Part shown: positions 15,334-21,525 of the stretch, one piece after another | How positions within the stretch are numbered: the first letter of the stretch is position 1 | Layout of the letters: every line of letters begins with the position of its first letter | NCBI GenBank assembly: GCA_009929215.1 | Contig: SAAX01000018.1 | Location: 1-42,484 of the forward strand | Source: Deltaproteobacteria bacterium | GTDB lineage: Bacteria; Desulfobacterota; Desulfovibrionia; Desulfovibrionales; Desulfovibrionaceae | Direction of reading: 5' to 3' | Length of the DNA stretch: 42,484 nt | Position numbers and translations under genes: made by a program | The notes under the pieces: generated by a model | Told to the model about the DNA's origin: nothing | The model's database searches: none | What the model saw: only the letters and a program-made list of their open reading frames with translations

Positions 15334-15993
15334 TTACTGCCCCATATCCATGCTGCTTAAGCGCCTTCCACAAGCCATTTCGAGCGCGGAAATGCATTCG
15401 TCTCGTTTTTGTTTGTCACGCCATGCAACACACCGCGCACCAAACGAACCATGAATAAAAACTTTGGTGCCCCCTTGGCGCGTTACCTTGCTGATTTCAC
15501 TGACTGGAAGCTCTTCCATTGAGCACAAATCTTTCAAGGCTTTTAGCCTGAAGATATTGTCTTCCAATGTGTTGTTATGCGGGTCTGCGGGAATAACTAT
15601 GGTTCCCTTGGTCTTAAAGACAAGAACGCCAATTTGCGTTGTTGCTATGCGCATTGACACAACGAACATGCCTGCCAGTGATGCAATCAGTCCTGCGCAT
15701 GAGCAAATAAATACTGCTGCATACTGAAAACTTAGGTGAATTCCTTTTACCGAGCCAAGAAAGGCAATGACTGAAAATATTAGCAGTACGCTCCAACCTA
15801 TTGCGACTGTTATGTACCGGAAAGGATTTCCAGAGTCGCAAACACGCATGTCCGCACTTTTCAGGGCATAGCGCTCTGAATACCTTTTAAAGGTCAGGTA
15901 ACTATTCAGAAGGAAAACGGAAAAGAGGATTCCGCCAGCGACTTGCATCACAAGAACTATCAATTCATTAAGATCGTTATTTTTTTTCGCCAT
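15334..15993 (-). CDS. Membrane protein with three transmembrane segments
   Basis: 219 residues. Predicted transmembrane segments lie at about 10-31 (ELIVLVMQVAGGILFSVFLL), 60-80 (ITVAIGWSVLLIFSVIAFLG) and 89-111 (SFQYAAVFICSCAGLIASLA). The C-terminal ~100 residues form a soluble domain (VFKTKGTIVIPADPHNN, then VSEISKVTRQGGTKVFIHGS) with the look of a PH-like or YcxB-like cytoplasmic module, although this is only impression. Start ATG 15993 has AGGAG six bases away. First gene of the leftward envelope cluster. Confidence 0.65.
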   Translation of the reverse strand: MAKKNNDLNELIVLVMQVAGGILFSVFLLNSYLTFKRYSERYALKSADMRVCDSGNPFRYITVAIGWSVLLIFSVIAFLGSVKGIHLSFQYAAVFICSCAGLIASLAGMFVVSMRIATTQIGVLVFKTKGTIVIPADPHNNTLEDNIFRLKALKDLCSMEELPVSEISKVTRQGGTKVFIHGSFGARCVAWRDKQKRDECISALEMACGRRLSSMDMGQ

Positions 15994-16068
15994 AGCCTTC
16001 TCCTAATTTGATTTGCGGCATTTGAGCTTCACTATGCTATAGCCAAGTGGCTGTCAAGAAATTCTAGG

Positions 16069-16096
16069 ATACATCCAAGTAAAAAGGAGGATGTAT
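16069..16096 (+). promoter_or_regulatory. Inverted repeat covering ribosome site and start codon of the HTH gene
   Basis: ATACATCC (16069-16076) is complementary to GGATGTAT (16089-16096), which contains the end of the AAGGAGG ribosome site and the first two bases of the ATG at 16095. As RNA it would hide the start; as DNA it could be an autoregulatory operator. Confidence 0.4.
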
Positions 16097-16301
16097 GCCT
16101 TTTACTAGTAATCTTGGCAGTATCATGAAGGACAAAGATATGACTTATGAGGAGCTTCAGCACATGTCGAAAGTCGCACCTGACACTGTCGCAAGGGCGA
16201 GAGATGCCAGAATTGCAACGTGCAAGCTGCTAACGCTTGAAAAGCTTGCCAAAGCGCTAGGGGTGGAGGTGTGCGATTTGTTTACTCATGTGAAAGGATA
16301 A
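16095..16301 (+). CDS. Small XRE/Cro-type HTH regulator
   Basis: 68 residues, essentially one Cro/CI-type helix-turn-helix domain: LGSIMKDKDMTYEELQHMSK-VAPDTVARARDARIATCKLLTLEKLAKALGVEVCDLFTHVKG. The pattern 'turn, then LTLEKLAKALGVEVCDLF' is characteristic of the family (HTH_26-like). Its ribosome site AAGGAGG is strong but lies in an inverted repeat with the start codon. It probably regulates promoters of the element; it is convergent with the TIR/zinc-ribbon gene. Confidence 0.8.
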   Translation: MPFTSNLGSIMKDKDMTYEELQHMSKVAPDTVARARDARIATCKLLTLEKLAKALGVEVCDLFTHVKG

Positions 16302-16361
16302 AGCGCAACGGAAACATTCTGTGCAAAGAATATGGCATCTATTTGCTGAGTATGCGGTCTA

Positions 16362-17228
16362 TCAGGTGTCGGCGGGTCTCAGTATGACTAGGGCTTCAAC
16401 TTTTCCAGACATGCGCCTCTCTAACTTGCCCCTACGACAGCGAGGGCAAGTCTCATCCATAGACCAACTAAAATACTGCGCCGTGCAATTATTGCAACAT
16501 AGGTTAGTTTGCGAGATCGGAGCATCTGGGGCAGCTGGCATTGTTGCCCTTCTCTCCCAGATAATGTGTCCCCGATCAATCCTTGACCAGTACGGTAGAT
16601 TATGAACAGGTGTGTAATACGCGTCGGGATCTTTTGAAAGCGCTGCGAGCTTCTCTCGGACTAAAAGGTATGCTCTACTTAACGGGACTTCAGGCAGATA
16701 GAGCCATTTGCCTTTGTGTTTAATCTCAGGACGCACCCTTTCAGGGAGATCTAAAGTACAGCCAAAGCATTCATCGAGGGCCTCGATGGTTGCCTCGTTA
16801 GAGCCGGTTATTGCATATGTTGGGAAGGGAAAGCAGGGGGCTGGTGGGAATGGACGGCAGCCGAAACAAAGGCCAATTCCAAATAATGAGTGCTGATTCA
16901 TCAGCACAAGATTCAACTCATCGCGAACCCATCCATCGTTCCGAGTGTGATGCATGTGTGGGGAGCCAAATTCATTTTTCTCTACGATGCCATGCAGGGC
17001 GGATAAGTAGTCCGGCGATATCGCCGCAACGAACAAGTTGGATGCGGCTAGTTCCCGCATCATCGTGATCGCCGGATCCTGCTTCGATATTTCCGCATAC
17101 CACTGATCAAGAATGACTTCGTATCCTCGACGGACCAACTCAAGTGCAAGCCACGACACGACTCTATGAAAGTCAGATCCACTCCATCGATACGAAATGA
17201 AGGCTCTTCCTCTGGGGCCAGTAATCAT
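16362..17228 (-). CDS. TIR-domain protein with C-terminal zinc ribbon
   Basis: 288 residues. Residues ~8-110 match a TIR/SEFIR domain: RAFISYRWSGSDFHRVVSWL (strand A and BB-loop region), GYEVILDQW, NLFVAAISPDYL and DGWVRDELNLVL, whose Glu104 is at the usual place of the catalytic Glu of NAD-cleaving TIRs. After a ~130-residue middle region with several Cys/Pro (GCRPFPPAPCFPFP) and a possible effector-coupling role, the C-terminus carries CCNNC...CPRC (C245, C248, C261, C264), a zinc ribbon. It may be an NADase or signal-making immune protein. It is divergent from the TIR-caspase operon, with ~720 bp between. The ATG at 17228 follows AGAGGAA. Confidence 0.75.
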   Translation of the reverse strand: MITGPRGRAFISYRWSGSDFHRVVSWLALELVRRGYEVILDQWYAEISKQDPAITMMRELAASNLFVAAISPDYLSALHGIVEKNEFGSPHMHHTRNDGWVRDELNLVLMNQHSLFGIGLCFGCRPFPPAPCFPFPTYAITGSNEATIEALDECFGCTLDLPERVRPEIKHKGKWLYLPEVPLSRAYLLVREKLAALSKDPDAYYTPVHNLPYWSRIDRGHIIWERRATMPAAPDAPISQTNLCCNNCTAQYFSWSMDETCPRCRRGKLERRMSGKVEALVILRPADT

Positions 17229-17949
17229 ACAGAAGTTCCTCTATCGTTGTTGCGTTTTCAAATCGAAAGACTAATGAATCCGTCCCCGTTCATTAATTAC
17301 ATCTCCAGTGTGGACGCTTGAGTCAATTGCGAGCGAGCTAATCGGTGAAGTTTTTGGTTGTCTTCACTTGGTGTTGCTTTGTATTTTCAATGTTAACTGC
17401 TAAATCCTACCTTAGTTTATTGCAATCAGAAATTTAGAACATGGGCGTGAAACCTGATTTGAAGAATCGAGATACGAGCGCGTAATTTATCGCCCTCAAC
17501 CCCAAAGGCGAGATTCATACCACCCGAAAAACGGGATACATCTTTCGATGCCCCCGATATTTCTTGGTTGGTGTTGCCGAAGGACAAAATATTCTACATA
17601 AGACTACCCTCCTACATGGTAAACTCGTGCATGCCGTGTGTATAATTTCCAATTTATGGGTAGGAAATGCAAATAATTAGTAAGTTGAGCGGATGTAGAA
17701 ATTTAAAGTTTTAGTATTCATTACAGCTTGTTATAAAGGTAGTACAGTGTCTACATTTATATAAAAAAATATTCTTTCCTCTTTTTAGTGCGAAAAATGT
17801 CAGAACGTATTGAAATTTGTAAGATGGTTTCCTAGAGTATATGAAAGGCGTTCAGGTGAACGTTCTTTAAGTTGTTTAGGCGGTTTCGTTATTTGATTGT
17901 CTGTTGTTTGTTGCAACTAGCTGGCAACACAAATAAATAGGGGGAGTCA
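17229..17949. other. Long intergenic region upstream of the TIR-caspase operon
   Basis: About 720 bp with no intact gene. At 17,439-17,674 a plus-strand frame beginning ATGGGCGTG is interrupted only by one TAA after 14 codons and then runs ~63 codons (FIALNPKGEIHTTRKTGYIF...), perhaps a remnant. Near the operon there are an inverted repeat CGTTCA-GG-TGAACG (17,849-17,862) and a TGTTGC/GCAACA hairpin (17,909-17,929). A weak promoter candidate TTGAAA-N17-TAGAGT overlaps the 5' side of these. The length and dyads suggest regulation of the operon or a small RNA, not shown. Confidence 0.4.
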
Positions 17950-18363
17950 ATGGCCGATCCAAGAGCGTTTGTGAGCTTCGACTTTGATCATAATGAAGCC
18001 GAAAAAAATCTTTTTGTTGGGCAATCCAAGAATTCTAAAACGCCATTCTCAATTCAGGACTGGTCTGCGAAATCAGCAATGCCTCAGTCAAAGTGGGAAG
18101 CAATTGTTAAAGATAAAATAAATAAATGTAATATGTTAATCGTGCTTGTTGGCAAAACTATGGCGTCAGCAACTGGCGTTGCCAAAGAAATAAAAATGGC
18201 AAAGGATCAAGATGTTCCTGTTTTTGGAGTTTATGTAGGCGGGGCGAACAGTTCAAGCAATCTGCCTGAAGGGCTGCAGCGTAATAGAACCATCAGTTGG
18301 GATTGGGATAAAATTGCTTCAGCTGTTGATCAAATGATGACAGAAGGGAAAAATAAGCCGTGA
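17950..18363 (+). CDS. ThsB-like TIR protein (Thoeris family)
   Basis: 137 residues, almost entirely one TIR-like domain of the MTH538/ThsB type. Landmarks: [20 protein letters not shown] at residues 5-24, [19 protein letters not shown] at 31-49, [20 protein letters not shown] (57-76), [20 protein letters not shown] with Glu80 as the likely catalytic residue, and [16 protein letters not shown] near the end. ThsB proteins sense phage and convert NAD into a cyclic ADP-ribose-type messenger. The ATG at 17950 has GGGGAG three bases upstream. Its stop codon overlaps the GTG start of the caspase gene by 4 bp, so the pair is one translational unit. Role in defence is by homology. Confidence 0.88.
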   Translation: MADPRAFVSFDFDHNEAEKNLFVGQSKNSKTPFSIQDWSAKSAMPQSKWEAIVKDKINKCNMLIVLVGKTMASATGVAKEIKMAKDQDVPVFGVYVGGANSSSNLPEGLQRNRTISWDWDKIASAVDQMMTEGKNKP

Positions 18364-19346
18364 GAAAAGCTCTCGTCGTTGGCATTGACCATTATGCTAA
18401 TGTTTCGCCGCTGTATGGTTGCGTTAACGACTCCTTTGCAGTCAAGGCGATGCTTGATCGCCATATAGATGGTTCAGTAAATTTTGGGGTAAAACATTTA
18501 ACTGCCACCGGTGAAAAAAATATAGTCAGGCGCGATGAACTCCGAGACGCTATAGAGAATCTTTTCTGTGGCCGTGGAGATGTGTCACTCTTGTACTTTG
18601 CCGGGCATGGCCACATTGAAGCCACTGGTGGTTACCTATGTGCTTCCGATGTAAAAACCGGAAACGATGGTTTAGCGTTGGCTGAAGTCATGATTATGGC
18701 CAATAAGTCTAAAGTTCAAAATCGTGTGATAATTCTCGACAGCTGCCATAGCGGGGTTGCAGGCGGAAGTGCGCTACAGCAAGAAGTTGCCGAAATTAGT
18801 GAAGGGGTGACCGTTCTGACCGCTTCAACTGCGGAACAGTACGCATCAGAGGAAAATGGTGCAGGAGTATTTACCAATCTACTTGTAGACGCTCTAAGCG
18901 GCGCAGCTGCAAATCTTGTTGGTGATGTTACTCCTGGCAGTATATACGCCCATGTAGATCAGTCGCTTGGTTCATGGGCACAACGACCAGTTTTTAAAAC
19001 CAATGTCAAAGAATTCATTTCGTTGAGAAAAGTACGACCACAAATCGAGTTAGCTGACCTGCAAAGGATTGCAGAGTTTTTCCCTAAGCCGGGTTTTCAA
19101 TTCCAACTTGATCCAACGTATGAACCAGAAAGGCATGATTCTTGGTTCATGAATCCTCAGGGAATTCCTGCCCCAAACGCTGAACACAACGCGATTTTTA
19201 AAATTCTTCAAAAATATAATAGGGTTGGGATTGCGGTCCCTGAAGGAGCTCCACATATGTGGCACGCTGCTATGGAGAGTAAGGCAGTTCGGCTAACCGC
19301 CCTTGGCGAACACTACCGTCGATTGGCAGCAAAGGGACTGATATAG
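18360..19346 (+). CDS. Caspase-like (peptidase C14-type) effector protease
   Basis: 328 residues starting at GTG 18360, inside the stop of the TIR gene. The N-terminal ~210 residues form a caspase-hemoglobinase fold: [40 protein letters not shown] with catalytic His83, and [16 protein letters not shown] with catalytic Cys129. [20 protein letters not shown] is the conserved strand after the active site. The C-terminal ~110 residues (from about [17 protein letters not shown]) form a separate domain that could bind the TIR product. A TIR gene fused in an operon with a caspase is the layout reported as type IV Thoeris, in which the signal unleashes proteolysis and abortive infection. It lies ~190 bp from attR. 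Confidence 0.88.
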   Translation: MRKALVVGIDHYANVSPLYGCVNDSFAVKAMLDRHIDGSVNFGVKHLTATGEKNIVRRDELRDAIENLFCGRGDVSLLYFAGHGHIEATGGYLCASDVKTGNDGLALAEVMIMANKSKVQNRVIILDSCHSGVAGGSALQQEVAEISEGVTVLTASTAEQYASEENGAGVFTNLLVDALSGAAANLVGDVTPGSIYAHVDQSLGSWAQRPVFKTNVKEFISLRKVRPQIELADLQRIAEFFPKPGFQFQLDPTYEPERHDSWFMNPQGIPAPNAEHNAIFKILQKYNRVGIAVPEGAPHMWHAAMESKAVRLTALGEHYRRLAAKGLI

Positions 19347-19417
19347 TTAGCTTGTTCTTATAGCAAAGGCCCCGTGAGGTGTGCTGTCTAGATAACTTTT
19401 CTCACAATAACTCTGTG

Positions 19418-19437
19418 CATACCGCTATGCATACTTT
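19418..19437. promoter_or_regulatory. Right-end CATAC arm-like site
   Basis: CATACCGCTATGCATACTTT shares 17 of 20 bases with 6,686-6,705 at the left end, in the same orientation. The GTATGTAT at 19,450-19,457 gives a nearby inverted copy of the core. Candidate integrase arm or excisionase sites. Confidence 0.4.
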
Positions 19438-19537
19438 TTCGATTTATGGGTATGTATCTGGATGATGCTAGGTGAAAATATAGCACTGAAATGATTACAA
19501 CTAGCTGAAATCATTATCTGCCAAAAAACTGATTGAA

Positions 19538-19606
19538 TCGACTCGAAATCGAGTTAGGGGTTAATAGCTCCTACGTGGGTTCGAATCCCACCCTCTCCGC
19601 CATTTA
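19538..19606 (+). repeat. attR: 69-bp direct repeat (tRNA-Ser 3' fragment)
   Basis: Exact duplicate of 6,527-6,595, comprising the tRNA-Ser sequence from the anticodon stem through CCA plus ATTTA, but without the 5' half and acceptor 5' strand. It is therefore not a tRNA gene. It marks the right border of the element. Confidence 0.95.
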
Positions 19607-19616
19607 CAAATAATTC

Positions 19617-19649
19617 GAGCTGGTTACAACCGTAGCCAGCTCTTTTTTT
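19617..19649 (+). terminator. Ancestral tRNA-Ser terminator, now beyond attR
   Basis: GAGCTGGTTAC and GTAGCCAGCTC form an 11-bp stem with one mismatch and a 4-base loop, followed by seven T. It lies 11 bp past the repeat, in the position a tRNA terminator would have had before integration. Confidence 0.8.
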
Positions 19650-19788
19650 ATGCCCTGATTTTGGGTGTGCCTAGGCTTCATGCGTGATACGATGGAAATC
19701 GCCCATACAATTGTGTGCATGTGACGGCAGCATGAACGTTATTTTTATGCTGATTCCCTTGCACTGCCATCAAACTGCTGTCAGCGGC

Positions 19789-20931
19789 TTATCTTTTCAC
19801 GTTCTCCAGTGCATCGTCCACCTGCTGCATAATCTCGCGCACTGTCCGAGCGTCTACATCCACAGTTGCGGCGGCCGCCAGAAAATCCTTTTCGGTTATA
19901 TCCTTGCCCTTGTTGTTGACCATGCAGGTCTGTTCCCCGTTAATGCCCTCTGACGGCGTAAGGTCATAAACCGGAGCCATGCGCCACTGGTTTTCCTTGT
20001 TCAGCAGAAAGGAAAAGTTTTTGGAATGGTCGTCCCTGTTGCCGGAGCGCACGTTGAACACCATGAGCCGCACCATTTTGAGCACTTCGCGTATGTCTTT
20101 GGTGAGCAGCAGCGTCAAGCGCAGCAAGCTTTCATAGGTGAGTGAGGGTTCGCGGTGTGATGCGTGCAGCAGGCCGCAGACGGTGTGCACATGCACCTTT
20201 TGGCTATGCACCCTGTCAAAGCGTTGGACGCCGAAATATCCCGGCGAGGTTGCCGACGGAAACAGGTGCGTTTCCGGCATGTCTAGCCCCGCCTCTCTGG
20301 CGGCGATTGAATATTTGTACTCCATCAGCCCGGTGTCGGGGGCTTCGTGCGCGGAGTGAAATTTGATAATCCAGGGCTCGCCGTCTTTGTTTTGCTGTGC
20401 AATGCGGTGGTCAGCGGTAACATTCACCAGAATTTTGGGTCTGGCCCCGGCGAACGAGCCGTTAAGCTGAATGAGCCTGTCTAGCTGTGCCGCATCCACA
20501 GGAGCATCGCGCAAAACGCGCAGGGATTCCTCGGCCAGCGCGTCCAGCTCTGTCACAGAAACAGCTTCATCTGCCTGATCAATCGCAGGAGAATATTCAA
20601 GCGCGCCCATTCCGTGCAAGCCCACCAGTGCCAGGCGCTGGAGAGGCAGGCAGGCGTGCAGCGAAGAACCTTTTTTGCGCAACGCCCTGGCCAGCAAAAG
20701 CAGCCCCCAGCCGTCCGGCAGGTTGTCGTTAAACACGCCGAACAGGCCGTCAAAGGTGCGCTTGGGGTCTTGCTTGACCTCTGGGCTGAGCGGGAGCTTG
20801 AACGGCGATATGTTGATGCCCGATTCGAGAAATTCTCGCGTGTACTGGAACAGTATCGCACCGTCCTGTTCAGCAAGCTTGCCAACATAACGGCGCTTAC
20901 CGTGTGAATGCAGATGCACGTCAAGATACAT
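19789..20931 (-). CDS. hipA: HipA-family serine/threonine kinase toxin
   Basis: 380 residues. HipA kinases phosphorylate targets such as glutamyl-tRNA synthetase and induce growth arrest or persistence; HipB neutralises and represses. The N-terminal domain (DVHLHSHGKRRYVGKLAEQD; PLSPEVKQDPKRTFDGLFGV; NDNLPDGWGLLLL) is HipA-type. The nucleotide loop is GSFAGARPKILV, the catalytic segment is NVRSGNRDDHSKNFSFL with the N-x-DDH-x-KN motif, and the metal-binding Asp is in MAPVYDLTPS. All active-site residues are present. It starts inside the end of hipB (11-bp overlap). The locus begins 180 bp outside attR, so it belongs to the chromosome or an older insertion. Confidence 0.9.
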   Translation of the reverse strand: MYLDVHLHSHGKRRYVGKLAEQDGAILFQYTREFLESGINISPFKLPLSPEVKQDPKRTFDGLFGVFNDNLPDGWGLLLLARALRKKGSSLHACLPLQRLALVGLHGMGALEYSPAIDQADEAVSVTELDALAEESLRVLRDAPVDAAQLDRLIQLNGSFAGARPKILVNVTADHRIAQQNKDGEPWIIKFHSAHEAPDTGLMEYKYSIAAREAGLDMPETHLFPSATSPGYFGVQRFDRVHSQKVHVHTVCGLLHASHREPSLTYESLLRLTLLLTKDIREVLKMVRLMVFNVRSGNRDDHSKNFSFLLNKENQWRMAPVYDLTPSEGINGEQTCMVNNKGKDITEKDFLAAAATVDVDARTVREIMQQVDDALENVKR

Positions 20932-21232
20932 GGCGTTTTTTACCTGCCCTTTTGCGCGGTATGGGGGCTTTCATCGTAAACAGGTTGTCTGGCCGAGGGG
21001 GGCTGAACAGCTCTGCAAAGGCTTCAAGCTCGTTGAGAACCATGGCAATGGCCAAGAGGGACGACAGCGATATTTCTCCACTTGATTCAAAGCGCTTTAC
21101 AGAGCCAAGGGATACACCGCTGCGGGCCGCCAACTCCTTTTGACTCATGTTGAGCAAAAGGCGCCTAGCCTTAGCCTTGGCGGCGATATCGCGCCGGATT
21201 TCTTGTGGTGATTTGAGGATAGCGTCTAGCAT
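20921..21232 (-). CDS. hipB: HipB-like XRE antitoxin/repressor
   Basis: 103 residues with a Cro/CI helix-turn-helix at about 27-70 (LNMSQKELAARSGVSLGSVK, then RFESSGEISLSSLLAIAMVL). It should bind its operator and HipA, repressing the operon. The first gene of the pair; its last 11 bp overlap hipA. The ATG at 21232 has only a weak ribosome site (AAGAGA). A basic tail (PRKRAGKKRHVS) ends the protein. Confidence 0.88.
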   Translation of the reverse strand: MLDAILKSPQEIRRDIAAKAKARRLLLNMSQKELAARSGVSLGSVKRFESSGEISLSSLLAIAMVLNELEAFAELFSPPRPDNLFTMKAPIPRKRAGKKRHVS

Positions 21233-21259
21233 GTTATCTCTTATTTTTCAATTTTTTGT

Positions 21260-21288
21260 ATAATAGCTAAAATATGCGATGAAAACAA
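21260..21288 (-). promoter_or_regulatory. Promoter of hipBA
   Basis: On the minus strand TTGTTT (21288-21283), a 17-bp spacer and TATTAT (21265-21260), 28 bp upstream of the hipB start in an AT-rich patch that contrasts with its surroundings. Confidence 0.6.
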
Positions 21289-21525
21289 TCGAAGTTTTTT
21301 GAAAAGGAAGTGTTAATGGGGGGATTGATGGGCAGGTTGGGAGTGGCTGTTAGTCCATTGCCCGTTGCGTCAGTTTCGCCGCTGGGGTAATGATACGCGT
21401 CTGCGGCGCGGCAGAAGCGGGCATTTTTGAAGGCCCGATGCTGACGCCCTCTTGAACAACTGGCAAAAAATTCTCGCGGCCCTTTGGCCCCGGGGCAGAA
21501 TCATATCACCGTTTTGGAGCATATT

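Larger units (their letters stand above)
6527..19606. mobile_element. tRNA-Ser-borne integrative element with replication genes and defence cargo
   Basis: Bounded by 69-bp perfect direct repeats and visibly AT-richer than both flanks, about 13.1 kb long. It contains integrase, excisionase-like protein, an HUH replication initiator, an iteron-like region, a ribbon-helix-helix protein, an HTH regulator, a KAP NTPase at the left end, and a TIR-caspase operon at the right end. No capsid, tail, terminase, conjugation or transposase gene is recognisable, so it is neither a full prophage nor a self-transmissible ICE. It looks like an integrative satellite or mobilisable island that relies on a helper. 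The integrase lies about 2.3 kb in from attL instead of next to it, because the KAP gene sits between them. Confidence 0.9.

Noticed and set aside
19538..19606. Second tRNA-Ser gene
   Set aside because: Only the 3' part is present; the 5' acceptor strand, D arm and promoter are missing, so it is the attR copy.
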